A DNA stretch of 64,000 nucleotides from Oscillospiraceae bacterium (GCA_017847835.1 JAGASH010000005.1:186001-250000); one strand, 5' to 3'. Positions 1 to 7,658 are shown, counted from the first letter of the stretch. A program made the numbers and translations. The notes: generated by a model not told the origin, from the letters alone.

Positions 1-78
1 ATCGCCCCAGCGTTCAAGCCGCTCACCGTCCGAGCAGTCAAGCAGCTCATAGTCCTTCCATTTGTCCGATAATCTCAA
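1..78 (-). CDS. Class I SAM-dependent methyltransferase, N-terminal fragment (partial)
   Basis: The gene begins at a TTG codon (76-78, read on the minus strand) and runs off the left edge after 26 codons. The translated start resembles the N-terminus of small Firmicutes class I SAM-dependent methyltransferases related to RlmI (a DKW-x-DYELLD segment followed by GERLERWGD). A Shine-Dalgarno-like AGGAG lies just upstream, inside the end of the VOC gene, so the two are translationally linked as the last known members of the ruv operon. Only the N-terminal strip is visible; the SAM-binding motif is outside the window, so the family call is tentative. Confidence 0.5.
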   Translation of the reverse strand, partial: MRLSDKWKDYELLDCSDGERLERWGD

Positions 79-80
79 TT

Positions 81-554
81 TTATCTCCTATCCAAATCCA
101 TAAGCCAATACTCAACCATATCAAGCGGCACGTCCATTCTCGCGGCAATTTCATCTGCATTCATTCCGCTTGCCGAAAACCTCGAACAAACAGTTTGCAA
201 GCTCTCTCCTACCTCGATTATATTCCTGTCGGGATCGTAAAAACGCACGGCGCGCTGTCCCCACGAATGCTCCTGCACGGGGTGAACAAGCTCAACGTTA
301 AATTCTTTCAGCTTTTCAAAAAAAGCTTCAATTTCATCTTCCTCAAAATAAAGCTCAAAATTATCGCCGCCGTAGGAAATTTTGTCCTTCCCGATGAACT
401 CCTTGTAGCTTTCCTCGTTCTGAAGCGAAATTCCGCCCGTGAGCGTTTTGTTTGCGCCGAAATCCTGAATAACGTCAAGTCCCAGCACATTTTTGTAAAA
501 TTCAACAGTTTTTTCCATATCGGAAACCACAATCATCGGGCAATTATATTTCAT
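81..554 (-). CDS. VOC (glyoxalase/bleomycin-resistance) family protein with C-terminal HTH-like tail
   Basis: A 157-residue protein with the usual opening of the vicinal-oxygen-chelate fold (MIVVSDMEKTVEFYKNVLGL) and the closing strand RFYDPDRNIIEVGE, whose Glu is the usual metal ligand. The fold ends near residue 118. The last 35-40 residues (GMNADEIAARMDVPLDMVEYWL) look like a small helix-turn-helix, a tail found in some Firmicutes VOC proteins. Substrate unknown; family members act in methylglyoxal detoxification, antibiotic binding or dioxygenation. It sits 11 nt after the Imm1-like gene and overlaps the ribosome-binding region of the methyltransferase gene. Confidence 0.8.
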   Translation of the reverse strand: MKYNCPMIVVSDMEKTVEFYKNVLGLDVIQDFGANKTLTGGISLQNEESYKEFIGKDKISYGGDNFELYFEEDEIEAFFEKLKEFNVELVHPVQEHSWGQRAVRFYDPDRNIIEVGESLQTVCSRFSASGMNADEIAARMDVPLDMVEYWLMDLDRR

Positions 555-565
555 AATTTCACCTC

Positions 566-925
566 TTATAATTTATCCCAAGCGATACATTCGGGCAGCG
601 CGGTTTTCTTCATAAATTCCTCCGCGCACGGCAAAAGCTCGTCATAAGGGACAATCTGTGAGCGCTCTATCTGATAAACCTCACCGTCAATGTTCACGTC
701 AATCGTACCGCGAAGCAGCCTGTTTCCCACCGAAACGAACATATCTCCGCCCTCGCTTGCAAAGTAATTCAGCGAAGCGCCCTCCTCGCAGCACAAAATC
801 GCGATACACGGGTAAGTGTCGACGCCCTCGCCGAGCCAGATTTCCCCGCAAGCTATATTCAGAGCCGCTTTCAGCTCCTCGGTATTATTCGCGGGAAAAT
901 TCCCATTATTTGCACATACTATCAT
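566..925 (-). CDS. Imm1-like immunity protein
   Basis: A 119-residue acidic protein without signal peptide or membrane segment. Its layout matches the Imm1 family of polymorphic-toxin immunity proteins: a central YPCIAILCCEEGASLNYF strand pair, a G-rich turn, then a C-terminal acidic helix and the ending P-x-CIAW. Imm1 proteins neutralise nuclease- or deaminase-type toxin domains. No toxin gene is next to it, so it is either an orphan immunity gene or a domesticated relative. It lies 12 nt downstream of ruvB in the same operon. The family call rests on pattern recognition only. Confidence 0.5.
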   Translation of the reverse strand: MIVCANNGNFPANNTEELKAALNIACGEIWLGEGVDTYPCIAILCCEEGASLNYFASEGGDMFVSVGNRLLRGTIDVNIDGEVYQIERSQIVPYDELLPCAEEFMKKTALPECIAWDKL

Positions 926-937
926 AATTTCACCGTT

Positions 938-1996
938 TTACATATCGTCCAATGTCTGCTGTCCGTTGGTATCGCGGGCAATTCCGAGGTGCTTGTAGGC
1001 AAGCTCCGTGGCAATTCTTCCGCGCGCTGTTTTTGCGACAAAGCCAAGCTGCATAAGGTACGGCTCGCAGACGTCCTCCAACGTCACCGCTTCCTCATTC
1101 AGCGCAGACGCAAGCGTTGACAGTCCGACAGGTCCGCCGTTGTAGCCCTTGATTATCATTTCAAGGAAACGTCTGTCCAAGCTGTCCAAACCGAGGTTAT
1201 CGATTTCCAGCTTTTGCAGAGCAGTATCGGCAATTTCGCGTGTGATTTTTCCGTTTCCGAGAACCTCCGCAAAGTCACGAACACGCTTCAATAAACGGTT
1301 TGCAATACGCGGTGTACCTCTTGAACGGCGGGCAATTTCAAGCGCTCCGTCCTTCATACAAGGTATTCCGAGGATAACCGCCGAGCGCTGTACGATATCG
1401 CAGAGCTGCTCGTGTGTGTAAAGCTCCAGACGCTGCACAACGCCAAATCTGTCACGAAGCGGAGCAGAAAGCTGTCCCGAGCGCGTGGTTGCGCCGATAA
1501 GAGTGAATTTCGGCAAATCTATGCGAATAGAACGCGCCGCAGGGCCGTTTCCCATAACGATATCCAGCGCGTAGTCCTCCATCGCGGGATACAGAACCTC
1601 TTCAACCTGCCGCGAAAGACGGTGAATTTCGTCGATGAACAACACGTCGTTCGGCTGCAAATTCGTGAGAAGCGCCGCCAAATCTCCCGCTTTTTCAATA
1701 GCGGGTCCCGAGGTTATACGGATATTCACGCCCATTTCGTTTGCGATAATGCACGAAAGCGTTGTTTTTCCAAGTCCGGGCGGCCCGTACAGCAAAACGT
1801 GGTCAAGGCACTCTCCGCGCTTTTTTGCCGCCTCGATATAAACCGCCATATTCTCCTTAACCTTGTCCTGTCCGATATACTCCGCAAGCGATTTCGGGCG
1901 CAAGGTAAGCTCCATATCGCTGTCGGAAACGCTTGCCGTGGGCGCTACCATTCGGTTTTCGGTAAAATCGAACTCATCGTTGGACATTTCAAGCAT
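938..1996 (-). CDS. ruvB: Holliday junction branch migration DNA helicase RuvB
   Basis: A 352-residue AAA+ motor that drives branch migration of Holliday junctions with RuvA. Visible motifs are Walker [10 protein letters not shown] (about residue 70), Walker [10 protein letters not shown], sensor I GATTRSG, the arginine-finger region PLRDRFG and the C-terminal winged helix with TARGRIAT. Length is normal for the family. An alternative start lies three codons in (MSNDEF). It follows ruvC, ruvA and the TPR gene in one operon, a normal Clostridia arrangement apart from the inserted TPR gene. Confidence 0.98.
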   Translation of the reverse strand: MLEMSNDEFDFTENRMVAPTASVSDSDMELTLRPKSLAEYIGQDKVKENMAVYIEAAKKRGECLDHVLLYGPPGLGKTTLSCIIANEMGVNIRITSGPAIEKAGDLAALLTNLQPNDVLFIDEIHRLSRQVEEVLYPAMEDYALDIVMGNGPAARSIRIDLPKFTLIGATTRSGQLSAPLRDRFGVVQRLELYTHEQLCDIVQRSAVILGIPCMKDGALEIARRSRGTPRIANRLLKRVRDFAEVLGNGKITREIADTALQKLEIDNLGLDSLDRRFLEMIIKGYNGGPVGLSTLASALNEEAVTLEDVCEPYLMQLGFVAKTARGRIATELAYKHLGIARDTNGQQTLDDM

Positions 1997-2011
1997 ATCA
2001 AAAAACCTTTC

Positions 2012-2911
2012 TTACTCCTGCTCTTTTTTCTCAATTCTCCTGTAATAAAGCGACGGCAAATCCTCTCCGCTGCCCTTCATTTCATTGAAACTCAGAATTG
2101 CGTTTATACGACGGTTAAGCTCCTCAGGGTCCTTAACTCCGCAAATCTGCGCCTTTCTGCACTCCTCCTCGGCTTTTTCGCGATTTCCCTGCATTGCGTA
2201 ATAATTCGCAAATTCCGAGTGTGCGAGAGGGTGATTTTCGTTGATTTTAATCAGCTTTTCAAGCGTTTCAAAAGCGCGCTCGTCCTCGCCGCGGACAAGA
2301 TAAATCTTCACAAGGCTGTAATACGAATAGCCGTTATTCGGGTCATAGCGAAGCGCTTGCTCAAAGCAATATTCCGCCTTATCAAGATTTCCCTCGGAAA
2401 AATAGGTGTGGCCGAGCCGCGACTGCGCCTCAGGATTATCGGGCGAATACTCGACTGCTTTTCTGATACACCAGCGGATTTTCGACTCGTCCTCCATTGC
2501 TTCGTACAACTTTATAAGCCACTCCACGCAGAACATCTGATTTTGTCTGACGTCGGATAGCGCAAGCGCCTCCTGCAAATAAGACTCTGCGTCCGGATAT
2601 TTCCCGCAAAGAAGCGCGTAAATTCCCTTGTAAGCGAGCTTTGCCGTTTTGTCGCGGCTCACAATTTTTATTCCGTCCTTGCCGAGAGCTCTGATTGCCG
2701 CTTTTCTGCGGTTTATGTACGGAATAAGAAACTTTCCGAGCATAAAAATAATAAACAGAACTCCTACCATTGCCGCGAATAATATCGCAATCGAAATGAG
2801 AAAATTTCTGTCCTCGGGCATAAAAGTCACGCAAATAAGCACACCCGAGCCAATTCCGAGAATAAACGCTGCCAAAATAGCGATATTGTTTTCGGTTTTG
2901 TTATTTTTCAA
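2012..2911 (-). CDS. Membrane-anchored tetratricopeptide repeat protein
   Basis: A 299-residue protein with two hydrophobic segments near the N-terminus (about residues 10-30 and 35-62), then a soluble part with TPR units. One clear unit is PEAQSRLGHTYFSEGNLDKA, followed by YSYYSLVKIYLVRGEDERA and HSEFANYYAMQGNREKA. TPR proteins are scaffolds for protein-protein contacts. The gene sits between ruvA and ruvB with 12-15 nt gaps, so it is co-transcribed with the branch migration genes, but no functional link to RuvAB can be read from the sequence. Confidence 0.85.
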   Translation of the reverse strand: MKNNKTENNIAILAAFILGIGSGVLICVTFMPEDRNFLISIAILFAAMVGVLFIIFMLGKFLIPYINRRKAAIRALGKDGIKIVSRDKTAKLAYKGIYALLCGKYPDAESYLQEALALSDVRQNQMFCVEWLIKLYEAMEDESKIRWCIRKAVEYSPDNPEAQSRLGHTYFSEGNLDKAEYCFEQALRYDPNNGYSYYSLVKIYLVRGEDERAFETLEKLIKINENHPLAHSEFANYYAMQGNREKAEEECRKAQICGVKDPEELNRRINAILSFNEMKGSGEDLPSLYYRRIEKKEQE

Positions 2912-2923
2912 AATATCACCTCG

Positions 2924-3517
2924 TTATTTTGACGAAATGTTTTTCAAGCCAAACTTAATCAAATCCTCAACCGACGCGTTCACGTCCGCTCCCATAAGCG
3001 CCGAATTTATCTGCGCGGGAGCAAATCCAAGCACCGCAAGCGCTTCCATTGCCTCGCTGACATTGTTTTTGCCGATTTGAGGAACGCTTTGGAGAGCTTC
3101 CGATGAAAAATGCTGCTCCTTTGCAATCTTGTCTTTCAGCTCCAGAACAATTCTCTGCGCGATTTTCGTGCCGATACCGGGAGATTTTGTCAGCGTTTTG
3201 CTGTCACCCGTGGCAATGCAAAGCGCAAGCTTTGACGGGGTGATGTCCGACAAAATCGACAGCGCGGCTTTCGGTCCCACACCCGACACCGAAATAAGCT
3301 GCTTGAAGCAGGCAAGCTCGGCGCTGTCCGAGAAGCCGAACAAATCCAGCGAATTTTCCGTAACGTGAAGATAGGTAAACAGGAAAACCTCGCTTTTGTC
3401 GCGAATTTCAGCAAGCGTGTTTGCTGTTGTGCGGCACGCGTAACCCACTCCGTTGCACTCGACAACAGCAAGACCCTGCTCCCAGGTTATAAGCTCTCCG
3501 CGAAGACTGTAAATCAT
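2924..3517 (-). CDS. ruvA: Holliday junction branch migration protein RuvA
   Basis: A 197-residue protein of the normal RuvA length. It binds four-way DNA junctions as a tetramer and loads RuvB. The N-terminal OB-fold starts MIYSLRGEL, the DLFGF segment is present, and the two helix-hairpin-helix motifs read VSGVGPKAALSIL and SPGIGTKIAQRIV. The C-terminal domain III (ALAVLGFAPAQINSAL) contacts RuvB. It is 11 nt downstream of ruvC. Confidence 0.98.
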   Translation of the reverse strand: MIYSLRGELITWEQGLAVVECNGVGYACRTTANTLAEIRDKSEVFLFTYLHVTENSLDLFGFSDSAELACFKQLISVSGVGPKAALSILSDITPSKLALCIATGDSKTLTKSPGIGTKIAQRIVLELKDKIAKEQHFSSEALQSVPQIGKNNVSEAMEALAVLGFAPAQINSALMGADVNASVEDLIKFGLKNISSK

Positions 3518-3528
3518 AATTTATCTCC

Positions 3529-4032
3529 TCATTTGTTTTCACGCGCGATTTCCGACAGCCGCGAGCCGCCCGTGTGACCGTGACATATCGCGATTGCAAG
3601 CGCGTCGGCAGCGTCGTCGGGCTTCGGGATTTCATTCAAATGCAGAATATTTTTCGTCATCTCCTGCATCTGCCGCTTTTCAGCTCTGCCGTATCCCGTA
3701 ACCGCAACTTTCACCTGAAGCGGCGTGTACTCGAAAATCGGCACGTTTTTCTGAGCTGCGGCAAGCGTTATCACACCGCGAGCTTCTGCAACGTCAATTC
3801 CCGTGGTTATATTCGTGTTGAAATAGAGCTTTTCAATGCTCATACAATCCGGCCTGAACTTGTCGAGAAGTACGTTCATATCATCGTAAATCTCTTTCAG
3901 ACGCGTTTCAAATTTATCGTCGGGAGATGTTGTAATCGCGCCGTATTTCAGTACATTGAAATGCACGTTGTCGTACTCCAGAACACCAAATCCGACAATC
4001 GCATATCCCGGGTCAATTCCTAAAATTCTCAT
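3529..4032 (-). CDS. ruvC: Holliday junction resolvase RuvC
   Basis: A 167-residue RNase H-fold endonuclease that cuts Holliday junctions symmetrically. The acidic catalytic residues are visible in ILGIDPG (Asp7), the IEKLYF segment (Glu) and the C-terminal DDAADALAIAICH motif. The start codon overlaps the end of the radical SAM gene by one base, which indicates coupled translation. Confidence 0.97.
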   Translation of the reverse strand: MRILGIDPGYAIVGFGVLEYDNVHFNVLKYGAITTSPDDKFETRLKEIYDDMNVLLDKFRPDCMSIEKLYFNTNITTGIDVAEARGVITLAAAQKNVPIFEYTPLQVKVAVTGYGRAEKRQMQEMTKNILHLNEIPKPDDAADALAIAICHGHTGGSRLSEIARENK

Positions 4033-4649
4033 TATGTGTAGCTCTCGTTATCGGTTATATAATGCCTTACGCGAAGCGGTATCCCGAGCTTTTCGGCGAG
4101 TTTTTCGCACTCAGCGATTTCCTCGTCGGAAATGATGTCAACCACGGTAAATCCCGTCTTTATGCTGAGATTTTTCATATCAACCGCAAATTTCAGCATT
4201 TCATCAAACGCTGCTTCCCCGAAAGACGGCTGAGTGACCTCGTTATAACGCTTTGCTGTCGGAGCATTGAGGCTGACGGAAACGCTGTCGATAAGTCCCG
4301 CAAACCGTGAAATATCGAAATCCTTGTGAATAAACCGAACCAAGCCGTTTGTATTCAGACGGATTTTCATATCGGTGTTTTCGCGGATAAGCTTTGCCGT
4401 TTCAAGCAGCATTTCCACGCGCACCGTCGGCTCTCCGTAACCGCAGAAAACCGCTTCTTCGACGCCGTTTTTATTGAATATATCAAAAGCCGCTTTGATT
4501 TCCTCAAAGTCGGGCTCGTGTTCAAGCCAAAGACTGTCGTTGTCGCAAACGCTGTCGGCATTATTTCTGATACAGAAAACGCATTGGCACGGACAGCCGT
4601 TTGTAATATTTATATACATATTTCCGCCGAAATTGTAAAATATTGTCAT
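4032..4649 (-). CDS. TatD-associated type radical SAM protein
   Basis: A 205-residue radical SAM protein. The 4Fe-4S cluster motif C-x3-C-x2-C is seen in CPCQCVFC near residues 19-26, followed by the EAVFCGYGEPTVR glycine-rich segment that contacts SAM. Its short length and opening (NITNGCPC) resemble the family often found beside TatD nucleases, though no tatD lies here. It is the first gene of the ruv operon, 33-60 nt downstream of a strong sigma-A promoter. Substrate unknown. Confidence 0.85.
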   Translation of the reverse strand: MTIFYNFGGNMYINITNGCPCQCVFCIRNNADSVCDNDSLWLEHEPDFEEIKAAFDIFNKNGVEEAVFCGYGEPTVRVEMLLETAKLIRENTDMKIRLNTNGLVRFIHKDFDISRFAGLIDSVSVSLNAPTAKRYNEVTQPSFGEAAFDEMLKFAVDMKNLSIKTGFTVVDIISDEEIAECEKLAEKLGIPLRVRHYITDNESYT

Positions 4650-4681
4650 TTATATCTCCTCTTTTATTGCATACTATTATC

Positions 4682-4710
4682 ATTATAACACTATTTTTCC
4701 TCATTGTCAA
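4682..4710 (-). promoter_or_regulatory. Sigma-A promoter of the ruv operon
   Basis: On the minus strand TTGACA, a 17-nt spacer and TATAAT lie about 35 nt ahead of the radical SAM start codon. Confidence 0.85.
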
Positions 4711-4724
4711 GAAAAATTGAAAAT

Positions 4725-4752
4725 CAAAAACAGCCTCGATTAAGAGGCTGTT
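4725..4752 (-). terminator. Intrinsic terminator after the DUF1893 gene
   Basis: An ACAGCCTC/GAGGCTGT stem with a 6-nt loop is followed on the minus strand by TTTTTG, directly after the DUF1893 stop codon. Confidence 0.9.
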
Positions 4753-4758
4753 CCAATA

Positions 4759-5184
4759 CTATTTTTGAGCAAGCTCTTTGGCTTTTTCACGGATTTTTTT
4801 GAGAGCCTTTTCCGGTTCATTTTCGTCAAGCACTGCCGTTTCCATTGGGCAAAATCCCGTACCTGCGCGGTTTTTTATCTTGTCGGTCAAGGTGTTGTAT
4901 TCAACGGGGATTTTGTGCTGTTCAAAAACAACAAGCGCGTGGGTGCTGATTACATCTGCGTAAACCTCTTTTATGTTCAGCAAAACATACAGAAACGCTG
5001 CCGCTTTTCCAACAACCTTGTCCGCAGCCGAAAATCCGCTCAAATCCGTGTTCTTGTCGAGCAAATCAAAAAGCGGTTTCACGCCGCGCTTGGTGTCCGT
5101 GAGAAGCGTTTTCCCGTCGGATAAAACAATCGTGAAATTTCCGCTTTTGAGGATTTCGCGGCATTTTGTCAGATTATCGCTCAT
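4759..5184 (-). CDS. DUF1893 domain-containing protein
   Basis: A 141-residue soluble protein of the DUF1893 family, whose fold is thought to be related to cytidine deaminases. Family-like segments are VLSDGKTLLT near the N-terminus, a KVVGKAAAFLYV helix, a VYADVISTHALVVFE strand-helix unit and the C-terminal CPMET. Activity is unknown. Its first codons overlap the end of the ECF S-component gene by 11 nt, so it is translationally coupled to a transporter gene. Confidence 0.8.
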   Translation of the reverse strand: MSDNLTKCREILKSGNFTIVLSDGKTLLTDTKRGVKPLFDLLDKNTDLSGFSAADKVVGKAAAFLYVLLNIKEVYADVISTHALVVFEQHKIPVEYNTLTDKIKNRAGTGFCPMETAVLDENEPEKALKKIREKAKELAQK

Positions 5185-5728
5185 TCTTTTTCAGCCCGTC
5201 AATTCTGTAAATCAACAGCGGAATTATGCAAATCTGAAGCAAAATTCCCGGCAAACCGATAGTGAGATTGTTCCAGAGAGCCGCGATTTTCACGCTTTCG
5301 TTGCCAAAAGCGAATATCGAAATCGCAATCGCTCCCGCGCGTATCAAACGTCCTCCGACCTGTACAATAAGCAGCTTGCAGATTGCCGGCATTTTCGCGC
5401 TTGCGAGAAGTCCCGCAATCAAGCCGTAAGCGCAAAGCTCAATACACATAAACGGCAGCATCGCGATTTTCGGCATTCCCGATATCAGAAAGCTGATAAG
5501 AGGGCTTGCCGCTCCTGCAGCCGCTCCCGCGTAAGGTCCCGCAAGCAGTCCCACGAGAATTATCGGCAGGTGCATCGGCAAAAACGTTTCACCGAGCGAT
5601 GTACCTAGTCCCGAAACCGCGCCGACTGCGTGAAAAATCTGCGGCAGCGCAACCGCTCCCACAATCGCCGCAAGTCCCGCGATAATCTGAAATTTAACCG
5701 AAACCCTGCGTTTTGATAAGGTTGTCAT
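5174..5728 (-). CDS. ECF transporter S component (substrate-binding membrane subunit)
   Basis: A 184-residue membrane protein with five or six hydrophobic segments. The pattern MHLPIILVGLLAGPYAGAAAG followed by P-L-x-S-x-x-x-x-GMP is typical of S components of energy-coupling-factor vitamin importers, which work with a shared EcfA/EcfA'/EcfT module encoded elsewhere. Substrate cannot be told from the sequence, and no riboswitch is visible upstream. It lies between the GltD-like gene and the DUF1893 gene in one transcription unit. Confidence 0.85.
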   Translation of the reverse strand: MTTLSKRRVSVKFQIIAGLAAIVGAVALPQIFHAVGAVSGLGTSLGETFLPMHLPIILVGLLAGPYAGAAAGAASPLISFLISGMPKIAMLPFMCIELCAYGLIAGLLASAKMPAICKLLIVQVGGRLIRAGAIAISIFAFGNESVKIAALWNNLTIGLPGILLQICIIPLLIYRIDGLKKNER

Positions 5729-5739
5729 TTATCTTCACC

Positions 5740-6969
5740 TCAAAGATTTTCAAGATATTTTATCATTCCGTCGGCAGCACGCTTTGCCTCTTCAACCGCG
5801 TGAACAACCGTATTCGCGCCCTGAACGACGTCTCCCGCCGCGAATACACCCTCAACCGTTGTCATACAGTTTTCATCGGTGATAAGAAGTCCCTGCTCGT
5901 TTGCCTGAAGTCCGGGCGTCGTCAAAATCAGTTTGTTTTTCGGACCGTTGCTTATCGAAATAACCGTTGAGTCGGATTTCACATAATCCAGCTCTTCCTC
6001 GTAGCCGATTACCCTGTCGTTTTCGTCGAAAATCGCCGTCTTGAACACGGGACCTTCCTCGGTAATTTCTGTAATAGCCTTACCGAATACCATTTCAGCA
6101 CCTTCAAGCTGAGCGTAGGAAAACTCGTGCGGGCTTGCCGTAACGCGCTTGCTTCTCGCAAAAAGCGTGACGTGACGCGCACCGTGACGAAGCGCAACTC
6201 TTGCCACGTCCATAGCAGCGTTGCCCATTCCGATTATCGCGACGCTTTCACCAAGATTATAGCCGTTCGGGTTCATCAGAAAATCCATACTGTAATGAAC
6301 GTTCGGCAGGCTCTCACCCTTAATTCCGAGCGTTTTCGAGCGCCATACTCCCGTTCCCACGAAAACAGCCGAATAGCCGTCACGGAACAAGTTGTTTATC
6401 TCCAGAGAACCGCCGATAACGGTATTCGGACGGATTTTCACACCCGTTTCAAGTAGCTTGCTGCGGTAACGGTCGCAGATTGAACGCGGCAGTCTGAAAT
6501 CGGGAATTCCGTATCTCAAAACACCGCCGATGTCGTCCTTGCCCTCGAAAATCGTCACATCATAGCCTGCGGCTGCCATTTTGAACGCAACGGTTATTCC
6601 CGCAGGACCGCCGCCGATAACGGCAACTTTCTTGCCCTTAAACGGCTGCTTTTCAATCTCCATACTGTCAAAATAAGCGTCGGAGATGAACTGCTCGATT
6701 ACGCTGAAGTTAATGGGAGCGCCCTTCTTACCCAAAACGCAGTGTCCTCGGCACTGACGGTTGTGGTCGCAGACGATTGAGCAGACAAGCGACATCGGGT
6801 TGTTCTCGAACAGCATTTTCCCTGCCTCACGGAGCTTGTTCTCCTGAAAAAGCGAGATTACTTGAGGAATATTTGTATTAACCGGACAACCCTTCTGACA
6901 CTGCGGAACCTTGCAGTGCAAACAACGGTCGGCGGTTTCTTTTACATAAACAGGCATACTGACCTCCAA
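5740..6969 (-). CDS. NAD(P)-dependent oxidoreductase, glutamate synthase small-subunit (GltD) type
   Basis: A 409-residue FAD/NAD(P)H protein. The N-terminal part carries a Cys-rich 4Fe-4S region (CLHCKVPQCQKGCPV, residues 16-30, and CSIVCDHNRQCRGHC). Two Rossmann dinucleotide sites follow: VIGGGPAGITVA (FAD) and AIIGMGNAAMDVA (NADPH), with the closing FAD motif GVFAAGDVV. This is the architecture of GltD-like subunits, which pass electrons to partner enzymes. No glutamate synthase large subunit is adjacent, so the true electron acceptor is unknown. First gene of a three-gene operon. Confidence 0.9.
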   Translation of the reverse strand: MEVSMPVYVKETADRCLHCKVPQCQKGCPVNTNIPQVISLFQENKLREAGKMLFENNPMSLVCSIVCDHNRQCRGHCVLGKKGAPINFSVIEQFISDAYFDSMEIEKQPFKGKKVAVIGGGPAGITVAFKMAAAGYDVTIFEGKDDIGGVLRYGIPDFRLPRSICDRYRSKLLETGVKIRPNTVIGGSLEINNLFRDGYSAVFVGTGVWRSKTLGIKGESLPNVHYSMDFLMNPNGYNLGESVAIIGMGNAAMDVARVALRHGARHVTLFARSKRVTASPHEFSYAQLEGAEMVFGKAITEITEEGPVFKTAIFDENDRVIGYEEELDYVKSDSTVISISNGPKNKLILTTPGLQANEQGLLITDENCMTTVEGVFAAGDVVQGANTVVHAVEEAKRAADGMIKYLENL

Positions 6970-6984
6970 AAAGATTTTTACTCT

Positions 6985-7013
6985 ATTTTATCACAAATCG
7001 AAGAATAAGTCAA
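6985..7013 (-). promoter_or_regulatory. Sigma-A promoter of the GltD-like gene
   Basis: On the minus strand TTGACT, a 17-nt spacer and TAAAAT lie about 15 nt ahead of the start codon, giving a short leader. Confidence 0.8.
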
Positions 7014-7021
7014 GGGGTATT

Positions 7022-7045
7022 TTTCGTGTTGCATTTCGTGTTGCA
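7022..7045. repeat. Two perfect tandem copies of a 12-mer upstream of the GltD-like promoter
   Basis: TTTCGTGTTGCA occurs twice head to tail (7022-7033 and 7034-7045), beginning 9 nt upstream of the -35 box of the GltD-like gene. Position and spacing would suit an activator binding tandem sites on one DNA face, but this is inference. Confidence 0.6.
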
Positions 7046-7178
7046 TAATTGCCAAATTATTAATTATTTCGGAGAAAATCGGTGGATTTAAAAGATATCG
7101 CCGAATTTGCTTTCGGGCACAAAATTCGCCCCTAGATGAAACTAGAAGCGAAAGCGTCTATTCCAAACTATGATATAA
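7046..7178. other. Non-coding stretch between the GltD-like operon and tmRNA
   Basis: AT-rich DNA without a credible gene. It contains a 17-codon GTG-started frame (7082-7135, plus strand) and a small inverted repeat (CTAG-atgaaa-CTAG near 7132-7145). Nothing identifiable as an integrase remnant or attachment site is visible, although tmRNA 3' ends are common integration targets. Confidence 0.5.
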
Positions 7179-7228
7179 GAACAACCCGCGGCTTTTTTCA
7201 TTTTCGTGCTTGTGCGAAAATGAAAAAA
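7179..7228 (-). repeat. Conserved hairpin element behind tmRNA (copy 1)
   Basis: Perfect 14-bp arms (7193-7206 and 7215-7228) enclose an 8-nt loop that reads CACAAGCA on the minus strand. They are followed at once by GCCGCGGGTTGTTC (7179-7192). The same loop, the same TTTCG/CGAAA inner pairs and the same GCCGCGG tail occur behind the initiator tRNA at 57123-57165, while the outer pairs differ in a compensating way. It lies just past the tmRNA terminator. Confidence 0.8.
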
Positions 7229-7234
7229 ACGCTG

Positions 7235-7263
7235 AAAAAATCGGGCTTGAAAAGCCCGATTTT
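7235..7263 (-). terminator. Intrinsic terminator of tmRNA
   Basis: A 10-bp stem (AATCGGGCTT with its complement) and a 3-nt loop are followed by a T-run on the minus strand, directly abutting the tmRNA CCA end. Confidence 0.95.
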
Positions 7264-7615
7264 TGGTGGAGCCGAGGGGAATTGAACCCCTGTCCGAAAA
7301 CCCGTCGACACAACTTTCTCCGAGTGCAGTCTGTCTTTTAGAATTCCCTTGCGGAAGCGCCGGCAAACAGGCTCAGCCGCTCGGTAGCCTTTGGTACATC
7401 ATCGAATGCAAGGCTACTCCTCGATGACGTTCACCACTAGTCGACGCCATATCCCCGCCCGTGGTACTGCGAGGTATGACGGCAGCGCGCTTAGGCAGCT
7501 ACTAATTCGCGATCGTAATCAGCGTTTAAATTTAAAGGTGCGACTATTAAAGTGATTTCGCCCTCACTACTCGCTTATCGTGCTTCAAAATCCCCGTCGA
7601 AGCCTTTACGGCCCC
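7264..7615 (-). ncRNA. ssrA: Transfer-messenger RNA (tmRNA)
   Basis: A 352-nt one-piece tmRNA that rescues stalled ribosomes. The tRNA-like ends are clear: 5' GGGGCCG pairs with 3' CGGCTCC, followed by ACCA, and the T-arm reads GGTTCAATTCC. The resume region AATAGTCGCA precedes a tag frame that reads APLNLNADYDRELVAA and then a TAA stop (about 7488-7541). The tag is 16 codons and ends in VAA, consistent with proteolytic tagging, possibly for the ClpXP encoded at 14.8-16.7 kb. smpB is not in the window. Confidence 0.97.
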
Positions 7616-7629
7616 ATTTTTAGATTTAT

Positions 7630-7658
7630 ATTATAGCACATTTTTTCGCGGTTGTCAA
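7630..7658 (-). promoter_or_regulatory. Sigma-A promoter of tmRNA
   Basis: On the minus strand TTGACA, a 17-nt spacer and TATAAT sit about 15 nt ahead of the mature 5' end: a consensus strong promoter. Confidence 0.9.

Noticed and set aside
1412..2560. A 382-codon plus-strand frame opposite ruvB and the TPR gene
   Set aside because: It is antisense to two well-supported genes and its translation is Arg/Cys-rich without domain features.
6970..6984. Vitamin riboswitch for the ECF S-component operon
   Set aside because: The leader is only about 15 nt long, too short for any riboswitch.
7082..7135. A 17-codon GTG-started frame with an upstream GGAG, plus strand, near tmRNA
   Set aside because: Too short, no recognisable product, no promoter; it probably arises by chance in the spacer.
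7046..7264. Possible integration site at the tmRNA 3' end
   Set aside because: No integrase gene, no duplicated tmRNA end and no mobile genes in the flank.
7142..7366. Open frame covering the tmRNA 3' end and the hairpin element
   Set aside because: It overlaps tmRNA and its terminator. Its similarity (FRTSTK) to a frame at 57060-57371 comes from the shared hairpin DNA, not from a protein.
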